A DNA stretch of 64,000 bases from Mytilus galloprovincialis (GCF_965363235.1 NC_134838.1:2547001-2611000), one strand, 5' to 3'. Positions 22,901 to 33,779 are shown, numbered from the stretch's first letter. Program-made: numbers and translations. Notes: a model not told the origin generated them from the letters alone.

Positions 22901-24345
22901 AAACATTTGACTTTTCTACTCTTTACACAAGTATTCCACATTCCAAACTAGAAGACAAATTGAAAGAGTTGGTATTACTTTGCTTCATAAAAAAGAATGG
23001 CCAACGTAGATACAAGTATCTTGTCTTAGGGAGGGATACATCCTACTTTGTAAAGGATCACTCTGAATCAAACAAAAATTTCTCTGAAACTGACATTATC
23101 AAGATGCTTGATTTCTTGATTGACAACATATTTGTTTCGTTCGGAGGACGTGTTTTTCAACAGACTGTCGGCATTCCAATGGGAACAAATTGTGCCCCTC
23201 TTCTTGTCGACTTGTTTCTTTATTATTATGAGGCTGACTTCATGCAGAAACTTTTTATGGAGAAAGATAAGAAGTTAGCGATATCATTTAACTCTACTTT
23301 CCGCTATATAAATGATGTTCTTTCACTAAATAATTGTGACTATGTGGAACGCATCTATCCCATCGAACTAGAGATCAAGGATACTACAGATACAGTTAAG
23401 ACGGCCTCATATCTTGACTTACATCTAAAATTTGACAATGAGGGTCGGTTGAAAACAAAACTTTACGACAAAAGAGATGATTTCAGCTTTCCAATTGTGA
23501 ACTTTCTATTTATAAGTAGCAACATTCCAGCAGCACCTGCATACGGGGTATATATTTCACAATTGATACGATATTCCCATACTTGCATTTCCTATCATGA
23601 TTTTCTTGATAGAAGGTTGCTGCTCACAAGGAAGCTATCAAACCAAGAGTTCCAAATGTTGAAGTTGAAATCATCCCTTCGTAAATTTTACGGACGTGAT
23701 CACGAGTTTTGACCGTTACAAAATAACCGTTTCACAAATGATATCGGATATGTTCCTTACGTCGTAACTACAATCCCTTCCCTTTCATGAATGTGACCTA
23801 CCGAATTAATAGACTATTTACCGGATTTGTTATCACGTGCTGACATGAATTATCATTGATATGGTTATGTTTATATTTTTGAAATACTAAGGCTTTTTTA
23901 CCTCAGACATAGATTACTTTAGCTGGATTTGGCAAAGCTTTTTGGAATTTTGGTCCTCAATGCTCTCGAACTTCGTACTTTATATTGGCCTTTTTAACTT
24001 GTTTGTATTCGAGCGTCACTGATGAGTCATTTCTAGACGAAACGCGCGTCTGGCGGATATACAAAATTTAGTCCTGGTATCTATGATGAGTTTGTTTATA
24101 AGCAACACGACGGGTGCCACATGTGGAGCAGGATCTGCTTACCCTTCCGGAGCACCTGAGATCACCCCTAGTTTTTGGTTGGGTTCAGGTTGCTCATTCT
24201 TTAGTTTTCTACGTTGTGTCATGTATACTGTTGTTTGTCTGTTTATTTTTTTCATTTTTAGCCAAGGCATTGTCAGATTATTTTCGATTTATGAGTTTGA
24301 CTGTCTCTTTGGTATCTTTCGTCCCTCTTTTACACTAAATTTATT
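22901..24345 (+). mobile_element. Penelope-like retroelement, 5'-truncated, with ribozyme-bearing 3' tail
   Basis: The best-preserved copy in the window. Reverse transcriptase blocks in order are TFDFSTLYTSIPHSKL, TDIIKMLDFLIDNIF, GGRVFQQTVGIPMGTNCAP, FRYINDVLSLNN, EIKDTTDTVK, YLDLHLKF and LKSSLRKFYG, ending at the stop at 23710-23712. GIPMGTNCAP with a YxDD-type block is typical of Penelope-like elements, which copy RNA into DNA. The catalytic block reads YIND in this copy. No GIY-YIG endonuclease is visible. The tail runs through a hammerhead motif (24013-24056) into family C, ending GTATCTTTCGTCCCTCTTTT. The 5' end is missing and the element is not functional as it stands. Confidence 0.8.
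24013..24056 (+). ncRNA. Hammerhead ribozyme (type I, minimal stem III)
   Basis: The conserved core is CTGATGA (24019-24025) and GAAA (24039-24042). Stem II pairs GTC (24026-24028) with GAC (24036-24038) over a 7-nt loop. Stem III is A-U plus C-G with loop GCGC (24042-24049). Stem I pairs CGTCA (24014-24018) with TGGCG (24051-24055), including one G-U pair. Cleavage would follow C24050, after GTC. Self-cleaving hammerheads with this short stem III are a known feature of Penelope-like elements, where they are thought to process RNA. Every core base needed is present, so activity is plausible. Confidence 0.75.
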
Positions 24346-24640
24346 GGATTTTAGATGTGTACTGATTGATTGTTTTAATCTTAGATACATGATTTTTTTT
24401 TTAATTAGTTGTGATTGGTTTTGAACTAGCTGCCAGTAAATGCGATTACACTCAGATGTGTACTTTATGTCTTTTTGTTGTAAGGGATGTATAAATCCTT
24501 CACGTCCGGTCTGCGTTTTTGTTCGAGGTTTTTTATTTGCTTTGTATCAATCTGATGAGTGAGCCCTTTTCAACTGATTGTTAGAGTTTGTTCTTATGAT
24601 ATTCTGTTACACCACAGTCACAGATAAGGGACGGGTTGGT
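24346..24640 (-). repeat. Family A tail fragment, minus orientation
   Basis: TTAGATACATGATTTTTTTT, GAACTAGCTGCCAGT, TTTTCAACTGATTGTTAGAG and TTTGTTCTTATGATATTCTG match, in reverse, the segment 27880-28130 of the long family A copy. Confidence 0.7.
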
Positions 24641-24644
24641 ACCT

Positions 24645-25075
24645 TTAATAAAATTGAGAAAGGAAATGGGGAATGTGTCAAAGCGACAACAACCCGACCA
24701 TAGAGCAGACAGCAGCCGAAGGCCACCAATGGGTCTTCAATGTAGCGGGAAACTCCAGCATCCGTAGGTGTCCTTCAGCTGGCCCCTTACAAAATGTATA
24801 CTAGTACAGTGATAATGGACGTCATACTAAACTCCGAATTATATACAAGAAACTAAAATTAAAAATCATACAAGACTACCAAAGGCCAGAGACTCCTGAC
24901 AACATTGTGCGGGGTTACATATTTTATGAGATCTCAACCCTCCCCCTATACCTCTAGCTAGCCAATGTAGAAAAGTAACCGCATAACAATACGCACATTC
25001 ACATTCAGTTCAAGAGAAGTCCGAGTCCGATGTCAGAATATGTAACAAAAGAAAATAAATTAACAGGAACAACAC
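24645..25075 (+). repeat. Family B dispersed repeat
   Basis: Same block order as 12572-13170 (AAAATTGAGAAAGGAAATGG to GAAGTCCGAGTCCGATGTCA), but it has lost most of the CTTGGGACAGGCGCAAAAA region. Confidence 0.8.
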
Positions 25076-25084
25076 CCCACAGTC

Positions 25085-25290
25085 TGTATGTGCCCGTCCA
25101 ATGTCATGATCCTGAGGTTCAGTAGTTGTCGTTGATTCATGTGTTTCATATTTGTGTTTCGTAAATTGTAAGGCCGTTAGTTTTCTCAGTTTAATTGTTT
25201 AATAGTTTTCCTGTCGGGGCCTTTTAAAGCAGAAAATACGGTTTGGGTTTTTTTTTCATTGTTAAAGGTCGTATGGTCGTATGGTCGTCT
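25085..25290 (-). repeat. Family A repeat, minus orientation
   Basis: GGTTCAGTAGTTGTCGTTGA, AAGGCCGTTAGTTTTCTCAG and CGGGGCCTTTTAAAG are reversed family A blocks. GGTCGTATGGTCGTATGGTC near the end is a small internal expansion. Confidence 0.7.
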
Positions 25291-25544
25291 ATAATTCTAC
25301 AGTATTTCTCATCAAATATATATTCATGTTCATTTTTTACGTGGTCTTTTTTGAAAATTTATCTTTTTTACTATTATTTTCTTAATAAGTTCGTTTTCTT
25401 TGTTTGTCTATTAATTTCCACCATAACATTTAACAGATTAGAAATATCAAGCGTTCAGAGCTCAGACGTTTGTATAGGATTGATTTTGAATTTTGAGGGG
25501 ATGCAAATAACATATGATTCCAGTAGATATTTCACTCTATTTCA

Positions 25545-25790
25545 GTTTTTGTCCAGAGCTGTCAAAAAGAAAGCCATTATGAAATGGGAACGAGGCTTTG
25601 TCACAACCACATGAACACCCACGCTGTACCTCACTTTATGAATAAAGTTGGCAGTATACGTAATGCCAGATGTGGATGTTTTGCCAAGTTTGGGTGTTAC
25701 TGTACATGTATAAACATCCACAGTATTTCCCATTTAATGTCACGTCGATCCTTTAGTACGTAAAACAATAATTAAAAACACGTTAAAGTT
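25545..25790 (+). pseudogene. Terminal-exon-like repeat, copy 1 (damaged)
   Basis: After a GTCCAG acceptor-like site the frame would read ELSKRKPL and then meets a stop, followed by NEALSQPHEHPRCTSLYE and TAA. Copy 2 at 26365 is open over the same stretch, so this copy is inactivated by a TGA where copy 2 has GGA. The identity of the parent gene is unknown. Confidence 0.45.
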
Positions 25791-25974
25791 GAAAATGGTT
25801 TAGATTGGTCACCCCACTGGTTGCTTTATTTACAGTTAATGAAGTTTTTCATGAACACAGAACCCGTCCAAGGGTACCTTTATCCGATGATGGTGATACA
25901 TTAACTGGACCCCTGCTGTTGTTTCAATCTTATCTACACAAACTGTGTCGAAGTATCAATCAGCGGGTGGCCAG

Positions 25975-26065
25975 TTAAGGTGATATACAGTAGTATGATT
26001 GCTAATTAGACAATTCTCCACCTAAACTAAATGACATTGAAGTTAACACGTATCTGTCAACGTTA
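25975..26065 (+). repeat. Family A repeat fragment
   Basis: GTATGATTGCTAATTAGACA, ATTCTCCACC and AATGACATTGAAGTTAACAC are diverged family A blocks. Confidence 0.6.
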
Positions 26066-26364
26066 CTAATATCATGTTTTTTTAACTTCTCGGTACCAAA
26101 CATAGTACCTTCTTTTTTTTTTAAATGTATATCATCTTTTTTTAATCTATTCGTTTTGTTATTTATCGAAATTTATTTATGTCATAAAATGAATCAAGCA
26201 TAGCAAGATCAGACTTTTGTAAAGGACTGCAATTGAAACTTGCAATTTGAGAAAGACATATTTTAAAAAATTATTAAGAAAGTTTTTAGAATTGTATAAA
26301 ACGATATGTGATTCATGTCATATTTTCCGTATATTTTACACCCTACTTCAATGTTTTCTTTACA

Positions 26365-26590
26365 GAGCTGTCGGAAAGGAAGCCATTAGGAATTGAGAAC
26401 GAGGCTTTGTCAAAACCACATGAACACCCACGCTTTACTTCAGTTCATCAATAAAGTTGGCAGTAATACCAAGTTAGGGTGTTTAAGATTGCAGTTATGC
26501 CAAGTTTGAGTGTTATAAACATCCATCATATTTCCTCTTAAATGTCATGTCGATCCTATTGTAAGTGAACAGTTAAACTGACATATAAGT
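26365..26590 (+). CDS. Terminal-exon-like repeat, copy 2 (open frame to stop)
   Basis: A TTTCTTTACAG acceptor-like site (ending 26365) is followed by a frame reading ELSERKPLGIENEALSKPH then EHPRFTSVHQ and a TAA that overlaps AATAAA. This would be about 30 residues, like the hydrophilic C-terminal tail of a larger protein. Downstream blocks (AAGTTGGCAGTA, ATGTCATGTCGATCCT) are shared with copies 1 and 3. I cannot see upstream exons of a gene to which it would belong, so it may be a copied exon without function. Confidence 0.35.
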
Positions 26591-26675
26591 TGTAAATAAC
26601 ATGAAATGATTTAACTCTTTTTTTCAATATGATTTTGACAAATTCAGTCGGTTTTCTCATTTGAAACGTTTCAAA

Positions 26676-27045
26676 TAAAGACAACAGTACAGGCGCGGAT
26701 CCAGAGGGGGGGGGGGGTCTGGGGGGTTGGAACCCCCCTTTTTTTGGACGATCAATGCATTTGAATGGGGACATGTAATTGGAACCCCCCCCCCTTTGTC
26801 CTGGGTTAGGACCCCCCTTTTTAAAATGGCTGGATACGCCCCTGCAGTAGTATACTGCTCTTCGAAATTCATAAATCGATTGAGAAAAAACAAATCCGGG
26901 TTACAAACTAAAACTGAGTGTAACGCATCAAATATAAGAGAACTACGACACAATAGAAACACAACATTAAAATGTAACACACACACAAACGAACTATAAT
27001 ATATCAAGGGCCATTTTCCGGACTTGGTACAGGACATTTTAAGAA
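26676..27045 (+). repeat. Family E dispersed repeat with a nested MITE
   Basis: Family E blocks: AAATAAAGACAACAGTA, then after the nested insert AGTATACTGCTCTTCGAAA, AAATCCGGGTTACAAACTAA, AATGTAACACACACACAAAC and TTCCGGACTTGGTACAGGAC. Sister copies lie at 34268 (plus), 34495 (minus) and 35268 (plus). Confidence 0.8.
26690..26844. mobile_element. hAT-like MITE inserted in family E
   Basis: Ends are CAGGCGCGGATCCAG and, reversed, CAGGGGCGTATCCAG, with CAGTA on both sides (26685-26689, 26845-26849). The interior has strong G and C runs in inverted arrangement. CAGG-type ends with GGATCCAG suggest a hAT-related non-autonomous element, although a hAT would normally leave 8 bp. Confidence 0.6.
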
Positions 27046-27049
27046 AAAC

Positions 27050-27205
27050 CCATTGATCATTTCGGGGCCTTTTTGGTTTGCTTAGTTGTATGGATTTAAT
27101 TTACTCATTATTGGAAGCTGTATTGTAAACTTTAAATGCTGAATTCTGCCTGATTTTGATTTCTGATTCAGAGTTGTAAAATTGGCAATCATACCAGATC
27201 TTCTA
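27050..27205 (-). repeat. Diverged family A-prime copy, minus orientation
   Basis: CGGGGCCTTTTTGGTTTGC near the start and GGCAATCATACCAGATCTTC at the end are reversed family A blocks; the middle is strongly diverged. Confidence 0.5.
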
Positions 27206-27567
27206 TTTTTATACCTTTGACTTCTTTCTGTGTATTGCTACATGAAAACATACTGGTATGAACCTTCACAATTGGCTCCACAGAGGGAAAGCAGACATTC
27301 GGTTGTGTTTCTGTGTCATTTGGGTCAGTGTCTTTTGTATATATTGTGCTTTTTCATTGGACATTTGAGCTTTTTAAATATGGACATTCGCAGTTTTTGT
27401 ATAGGACATTTTTGCTTTTAAAATATTTTCTATATAGTTAAAAGTTATATAGTCAGCATATAGCACATAGGTCAGTTTTCATTAAATATCTGAACCCAAA
27501 AGAATAAACATTTTTTTGTAATCTATCCTGACTGGTCTTTCGACCTCATTTCAATTACAATGCTATA

Positions 27568-29815
27568 AAAAAAAAGATGTGGTATGATTGCCAATGAATC
27601 GACTCTCCACAAGAGACTCAAAAATTATCATTTATAGGTAACTGTACGGCCTTCAATAATGAGCAAAGCCAATACCGCATAGTCAGGTATAAAAGGCCCC
27701 GAAATGTAAAACAATTCAAACGAGAAAACTAACGGCCTTATTTAAGTTTTAAAAAATGAACGAAAAACAAATATGTAACAAACAAACAAACGTTAACCAC
27801 TGAATTACAGGCTCCTGGCTTGGGACAGGCACGTACATAGATAATGTGGCGGGGTTAAACATGATAGCAGGATTCCAACCCTCCCCTAACCTAGGACAGT
27901 GGTATAGCAGTACAACATAAGAACAAACTATAAAAATCAGTTGAAAAAGGCTTAACTCATCAGATGGACAAAAATACATTTGGACGTGGCCAAGTACTTG
28001 TACATCCCAACAACAAAAAGACACAAGGAACAAATCTGAGAGTACCCGCAGTTAAGTGACAGCTAGTTCATAGCCACTAACAACTAATAAAAAAATCATG
28101 CATCTAAGACTAAATTATCAATCAAACTTCAAAACCAAATCTTTATATTTATGGAAAAATTTAGTAAAAGTTTCAATTAATTTATGGAAAGATATCCCTG
28201 GTTTAATAATTTAACAGTAATACATAGATTACGTTCGTTAAAATCAAAAACGTCACAACAGACACGGGCATAGCGAACGAGCTTTGAAATATTAACACCA
28301 TAAGATGGTGCCAAAGGAACACCACCATCTATAAATCGTCTCTTTTTTCGTCAATTTTAGTGTGGAGTTTCCCGTTTAAAACCGGAATATCAAAATCTAG
28401 GAAAGGACAGTTATTACCGTTTAAATTTGATTTATTTAAAGTAAGTCCCTTATAGTAAATTTCAGCAGTATATTGAGAAAATTCTTGATTATTTAACAAA
28501 AAAATATCATCAAGATAACGTAAGTGTTGGTGAATTTTGACTGGTCTTTATTGAGTTTAGTCATAAACTCGTACCAGTACAAAAACAAGTCTGTTATTAA
28601 AGGGGCGTGATTAGTGCCCATAGGGATACCGACAACCTGTCGATAAACTTTGTTGCCGAAACGTACATAAATATTATCAAGGAGAAAATTAACAGCTTCA
28701 ATCATCTCATCACACCTCCAGTAAGTATCTAGCATTTTTTTTTTATAAGATAGTGTGGAAATGTAGTGTAGAGAGTAAAAAAATCAAAACTTTCAACAGA
28801 ATCAAAAGGACCATTATTCCACTATGTTCATATATTTTATTACAATGAGTCTTTATTTCTCAATTCTTGACTCAGATGCCTGTTCATCAATATAACGAAA
28901 TTTAATGTAATTATCCGACTGTTGTTCAATGATAAAAATCCATCGTGACATATACATTTTTCCTGTACCTGTATCTATAACTTTATACTATAATGACTGT
29001 GTCAATGTGAATTAGCACATACAAGTTGAATTTATTTACGTTACTGATTGAAATAACAGGTAAACGAGTAAAGGTAAAAAGCGCAAATGTCTGGTCTAAT
29101 TTAAAAAGAAGTATATATAAGGCGCAAATCTTCATAGTGTTTGGAGCGCAACTGTCCTATCGTGTTAAGGCGAAAATAGCGCAAACGTCCTGTTCCAAGA
29201 CGAAATTCTACAGTAATCCGGATTGTTATTAAATCATGTATGCATTTATAAAATAAATTTCGAAATCTGAAATATGTTTTGATTAATTGATTGCTGAAAT
29301 GATACATGTACCATAAACTTGTTATTACTTTTCTAATGATATAATGAAATACATCAATTATTGTTCAGATTACACATGGAAGTGTCATTAAAACATTCTT
29401 TATATTGCAACTGTTAATAATTTCACCAAGAGCATTTTAATGTTCCAGATAGATTATTTTAGAATTGTAAGAATTTTGTGTTTCGTTTGTATAACCCGTT
29501 GCTATGACCGTAATATGAACTAAATGACCTTTAAGTGTTTGACCAGCATTTATTATTCGTTTAATAGCTTTGCGATTAGTATGTCCATTAATAAGATGAC
29601 TTAAATCCGAAATATTTAGCGAGACAATATAAAACTCCCACAATTTCACACCAATAGATGACAATATGTCCAACCCACGACCTGCCCTCTCTTTAGAATT
29701 AAAAAGGTTTAAAACACGTAAGTATTTTGATGTATATTGTATTTCTCTTTGAACAATGGTCGGATGTTTGCCTTTCAGCAATTTGTTTTTGTGGTCTATT
29801 TGACACACATGTAAA
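27568..29815 (-). mobile_element. Penelope-like retroelement with full family A tail, broken and interrupted
   Basis: On the minus strand, from high to low coordinates: an N-terminal coding part (29808-29437, with the blocks SKERAGRGLDILSSIG and ISDLSHLINGHTNRKAIK); about 400 bp of unrelated sequence; reverse transcriptase (about 28920-28100, with NKVYRQVVGIPMGTNHAP); and a 3' tail identical in layout to family A, ending at 27568. A second piece of the N-terminal part lies at 33780-34090. I assign the N-terminal blocks to this element from order and orientation only. It is broken in several places. Confidence 0.65.
29026..29232. repeat. Degenerate GCGCAAAYGTCCT repeats inside the Penelope-like copy
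   Basis: GCGCAAATGTCTGG, GCGCAAATCTTCAT, GCGCAACTGTCCTA and GCGCAAACGTCCTG occur at intervals of about 30-45 bp. Open frames on both strands here are a by-product. Confidence 0.5.
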
Positions 29816-29829
29816 GATAGTTAAATAAG

Positions 29830-30532
29830 TGTAAATTATAGGTAAACAATTCATTTCGTAAACGAACGAACAATTGTCTTGACTAGATTGAGAATTGATA
29901 TAAACGGTTGTTTTATTTCAGTGCAAATATTTGCGTGTGTCGATACGTGCATAACCTGCTAGTTAATCCTCAAAATGTAATGAGACCTGATATTTCAGTA
30001 TTGAATATAGGAAGGTTTAAGATGCTACATTTTTAACAAATATTGACCCTGAATCCAACGTTTTACCAACTCTGGGGTCTATTTGGTACTTAAGCAAAAC
30101 ACATATCTACATTTGTTTAAAATGTTGTTATAATTTCATCTATAGTATAAGGTGTTTTTCTCTTACTCTGTGGGTGTTCACCTATATATGCAAACATTTA
30201 AAAAAAAAATGCAAAACTTTTATCAAAACTGTCATCCATAGCGATGTGTTTTCCTGCAATTAGAAAACAACCGCCATGAACTATATACTTTACTGTGACG
30301 AAATAGTATATGCATTATATCTTTCAGTATAATAGTAATAAACAGGAAATACATGCATACCAGTATTCAAAAGCAACTTATTGGTTGCTGTAGATCGGTA
30401 ATAACGCGTAAAATATAACCGTCATAAACACTAAGAACAACCAAAGTTGATGTAGAATACCCACAAAAATCACCGAGCTTCCAATTGACAGAAAAAAAGA
30501 AGCAGAATTATAGGGGAAACACAGTTACTTTC
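29830..30532. other. No gene seen
   Basis: AT-rich flank without recognised repeats. Confidence 0.5.
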
Positions 30533-30673
30533 CAGGCCCGTAGCCAGGAATTTTCAAAGGGGCGCGAACTCAACTTTAACAGTCACATTCAAACAGAACG
30601 TTGACTTTACCAGTGCTTAGTTGTTTTTAAGGGGTGTCGTCCGAACCCTCTCCAAATCCCCTTGCTACGGGTA
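30533..30673. mobile_element. Small MITE candidate
   Basis: CAGGCCCGTAGCCAGGA at the left and CCCCTTGCTACGGG at the right are imperfect inverted ends. Similar GGCCCGTAGCCAGGA ends are common in bivalve sequence, as I recall. Confidence 0.45.
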
Positions 30674-30810
30674 TGCTTTCGAAGTCTCAGTGATACTCTC
30701 GAAATTCAAATATGAAATATAAGAAAAGCAAAACTTTTAATAAGATTTTTTTTTATGGTAGCAGTATATAAAGAACAGTGTGATATGCATAAAGTTTGAT
30801 CAAATTATTG

Positions 30811-32064
30811 TCAATGTTTAAGATGTTCTAATTCATATGCATGATCAAATTCACTTTTGTATGATTTCTTCCAACATAAACCAATGCTCTTGGTTAATTT
30901 TGAAACCTCGACACGGAAGTGTTTGTTTAGGAAACTGTAAATTATTGGATTGACGGCGTTGTTCAAGTAGTTGCATCTTGAAAATAATTTGAGAAGCACT
31001 TGAACGAACCCAGACGAGTCTTTTTCTATCTTTTTATATACAGTTCTACAAATCATCACACCAACGGAGGGCAAATAGCTCAATATAAACGCAATGGTGA
31101 CGGCGATGAAAATCTTTGTCGTCCGAGAAGCTTTAATATGAGACAATTTTTCTGATAAGTTCGACACTTTTGATTTTGTCGATAAGTTTGAAAATGTTCT
31201 GCGGAATTGCTTCTGGTTATGTCCTACCGATGAGTGGTCATCGCTACTTTCACTCGATAACATTCTTTGTCGGCCATTTTGTCCACTTGTAACGTTTAAT
31301 CTTGGAATCTCACCTATAATCATATCTTTTCTTCTTTTAATTGCTAACCATATCAAAAAGTACAATACCGACAATGTGACTAATGTTATTATAAACACTA
31401 ACCCTAACATCAGATAATAAATCATTTGGAAGCTGGAGTCTTTGTATTTTTGATCAACGGAGCAATCAAATCCGCACAGATTCCCGGAAATTCGTTCTCT
31501 TTTTGTTCCGAATAGAACAACCGCGGGACTACTCAAAATACCAGCTGATATAGACATACATTTTGTTCTATTTCGATTACCAAAACGTAAAGGCTTGCAT
31601 ATTTTAAAGTAGCGATCAAAGGCAATCTGTATTAAAATCACAGCAGATGCATATGTAGTAGCGTTTTCAACTGCTCGGAATATTTTACACGCAATGTTTG
31701 AATAGAATGAGTAATGATAGAGTAAATCATATATGTCAATTGGCATTACTACGACACTCGTAATAAAATCAAACAATGCCATGGCAATGATAAAATTGTT
31801 CGCTGACCTCTTTTTTGATCGAAAACAGTAAATATACAGAACCAGCGCGTTTCCGAAACACCCAACGATCATCAGTAAAAATTGGAAGATGATAACTGGA
31901 AGATACAGAACAGCCTTTCTACGACTCAGTAATAATAACTTTGGGTATATCCAGTCCTCGGTAGAACAATTTGTTATTGCTGAAATCGGAACAGTCGCTA
32001 AAGATGTATTCTCCATGTATCTGTGATAGCAACTGAGTATGTTATGTTCTCTGTCTTCAAACAT
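30811..32064 (-). CDS. Class A GPCR, copy 2, with shortened helix 4
   Basis: A 417-residue receptor very close to the copy at 41389. Landmarks are GN at 71-72, D99, C126, DRY at 150-152, the loop 2 block GFDCSVDQKY, and NPIIYSFLN in helix 7. The helix 6 motif reads LSYLP, with no W. Relative to copy 3, helix 4 lacks four residues: SISAGILSSPAVV here against SISAGMLALILCSPAVV there. That leaves barely 17 hydrophobic residues, so folding may be affected. The C-terminal tail also lacks an Arg/Ser-rich block of about 24 residues present in copy 3; both end YELEHLKH. The start at 32064 aligns with the second Met of copy 3. A TTTTACAG acceptor lies at 32086, giving a short leader of 21 bases before ATG. 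The frame is open throughout, so it is either functional or very recently impaired. Confidence 0.88.
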   Translation of the reverse strand: MFEDREHNILSCYHRYMENTSLATVPISAITNCSTEDWIYPKLLLLSRRKAVLYLPVIIFQFLLMIVGCFGNALVLYIYCFRSKKRSANNFIIAMALFDFITSVVVMPIDIYDLLYHYSFYSNIACKIFRAVENATTYASAVILIQIAFDRYFKICKPLRFGNRNRTKCMSISAGILSSPAVVLFGTKRERISGNLCGFDCSVDQKYKDSSFQMIYYLMLGLVFIITLVTLSVLYFLIWLAIKRRKDMIIGEIPRLNVTSGQNGRQRMLSSESSDDHSSVGHNQKQFRRTFSNLSTKSKVSNLSEKLSHIKASRTTKIFIAVTIAFILSYLPSVGVMICRTVYKKIEKDSSGFVQVLLKLFSRCNYLNNAVNPIIYSFLNKHFRVEVSKLTKSIGLCWKKSYKSEFDHAYELEHLKH

Positions 32065-32099
32065 TGCAGAGGGGACAGTCGGTATCTGTAAAAGAAAAA

Positions 32100-32454
32100 A
32101 AATAAAGATTTTTAATCAATTGCATGCTATAATGTTTTTCCCATTTTTTTTTTTGTGTGTGTGTGTTATTTTGTGTGTGTAAAAGTTACAACTTATCTTC
32201 ATTTGGAATCCTATGTTCTATAATTATTGTCTTCCTTATTTTTCGAGAACAATAAGGTTTCCATAGAAAAATGAGAAAGAAATAATATTCTAGTATTTTG
32301 TATATCCGACAACATGGTTTGACATCTTGGTTTTGCGTCTCCCGCAATTATGCTTTACTAATAAACTTTAAACAACTAAAAAGTAAATAAAATTAGGTAT
32401 CCCGCCATTTTAATCGTAGTATTGTTCACCATACCTCAAGAGTCATTTGTCCTA
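32100..32454. other. 5' region of GPCR copy 2
   Basis: Poly(T)/GT-rich sequence at about 32140-32185, otherwise AT-rich. A first leader exon is expected somewhere upstream, but I cannot place it. Confidence 0.4.
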
Positions 32455-32690
32455 TGCTGTCGGAACAGATGGTATAAGATGAGAAAGAGGCTAATCACAA
32501 ATATATGGACACACAAACTTTACTACTGTTGATTAATTTATTTAGTTGGCAGGTAAACTAAGTTTGAACGTTAATGTTGGCAGTAATGCAAAGTTTGGGT
32601 GTTAAAAACATCCTGCTTCCTCCATATTTCCTCTAAAATGTCAAATGTCATGTCAATCTTAATGTACGTAAAAAGTTAACTAGACATTTT
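32455..32690 (+). repeat. Terminal-exon-like repeat, copy 3 (decayed)
   Basis: It shares GCTGTCGGAA at the start, then GTTGGCAGTAATGCAAAGTT, GGGTGTTAAAAACATCC and ATATTTCCTCT with copies 1 and 2. The coding stretch is not recognisable. Confidence 0.55.
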
Positions 32691-33779
32691 CTCTTTTAAA
32701 TAATACTATTGTTCAGTTTTGTGGGCGAATTCAGGTATGTGGAGGGTCTAGCAACTATTATGAATAGCATTATGATACTTAAGGGAAAAGGTATTCACTC
32801 TATGTTTTTTGCGATTAAAAATAGCATTATTTTTTTCTTTTTTTTCAAAACCTCTCTACAATTTACGACTTTACTCGTACATGTAGTACTCATTGGCGTT
32901 TGTTTTTGTTGCACTTCGGTGTTTCTGTTGGTCCGTTGTATTCCTTTTGCATTTAATATGTTACCCTCGGATTTGGATTGTGGCCCAGATTGGATTATTT
33001 CCATCGATTTCTAAATTTTGAACAGCGGTATACTATTGTTGCCTTTATTAAGTCTTCGGTATGGATTCTGCATACAAGTCCTGCAAAGCGATTTCTAGCA
33101 AATGAATAGCAAACATGCAATAATTTGTTGATTTTGTAGATAATGTCACTGATTCTATTTTCATATCACAGTTTACAAATTAGTGTCGTCTTTTTTATAT
33201 TTTTTTCGCTGAGATTTTTCTCTCTAACTAAAATTTACCTCGCAAATCTTTTCATCTATATGTGATGTTTGTATCTAGCCATTAAACAGCCATTAATCAA
33301 TCAATACACGTTGTCTGTACCCTTTATTGACCTAATCTCTATTTGGGGATCTGAAACACACGACCCGATAATTTGCGACACTTACACTATTGACTTTAGT
33401 TAGCAATTCCATTGTGGAATCATACAGACATTTTCACTTGTGACCTCAAATATTTAAGGGAATATCTGTGATGTTCATTAATGGTGTACGGTGTGTTATT
33501 ATACTTTCTGTGGCAACCACTAATACAACGATTAAGATATTACTGTGCGTTTTTCTTTCCTTTGAGGATAATATCCCCTCGATCCCTTGTCAGATATCGC
33601 AACTAATTGGGAATATCTTAGTAGACAAAAAACCTGCTTTGAAATAGGCTGTTTTTGGAGCACATTTGCACGTAAAAATGATAACTAGCCATTGAAGTGT
33701 TTATATCTAGTAGATATTGATTACAGGTAGATTATTAGAAATTTGTTAGAACTTTTGTTTTTCATATTTATGTACTCGT
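32691..33779. other. No gene seen
   Basis: A minus-strand family E end lies at about 33010-33055 (GAACAGCGGTATACTATTGT). The frame at 32709-33014 has no domain. Confidence 0.5.

Noticed and set aside
30811-32064. GPCR copy 2 as a clear pseudogene
   Set aside because: It is open from start to stop and keeps DRY, NPxxY and both loop cysteines; the helix 4 deletion alone does not prove loss of function.
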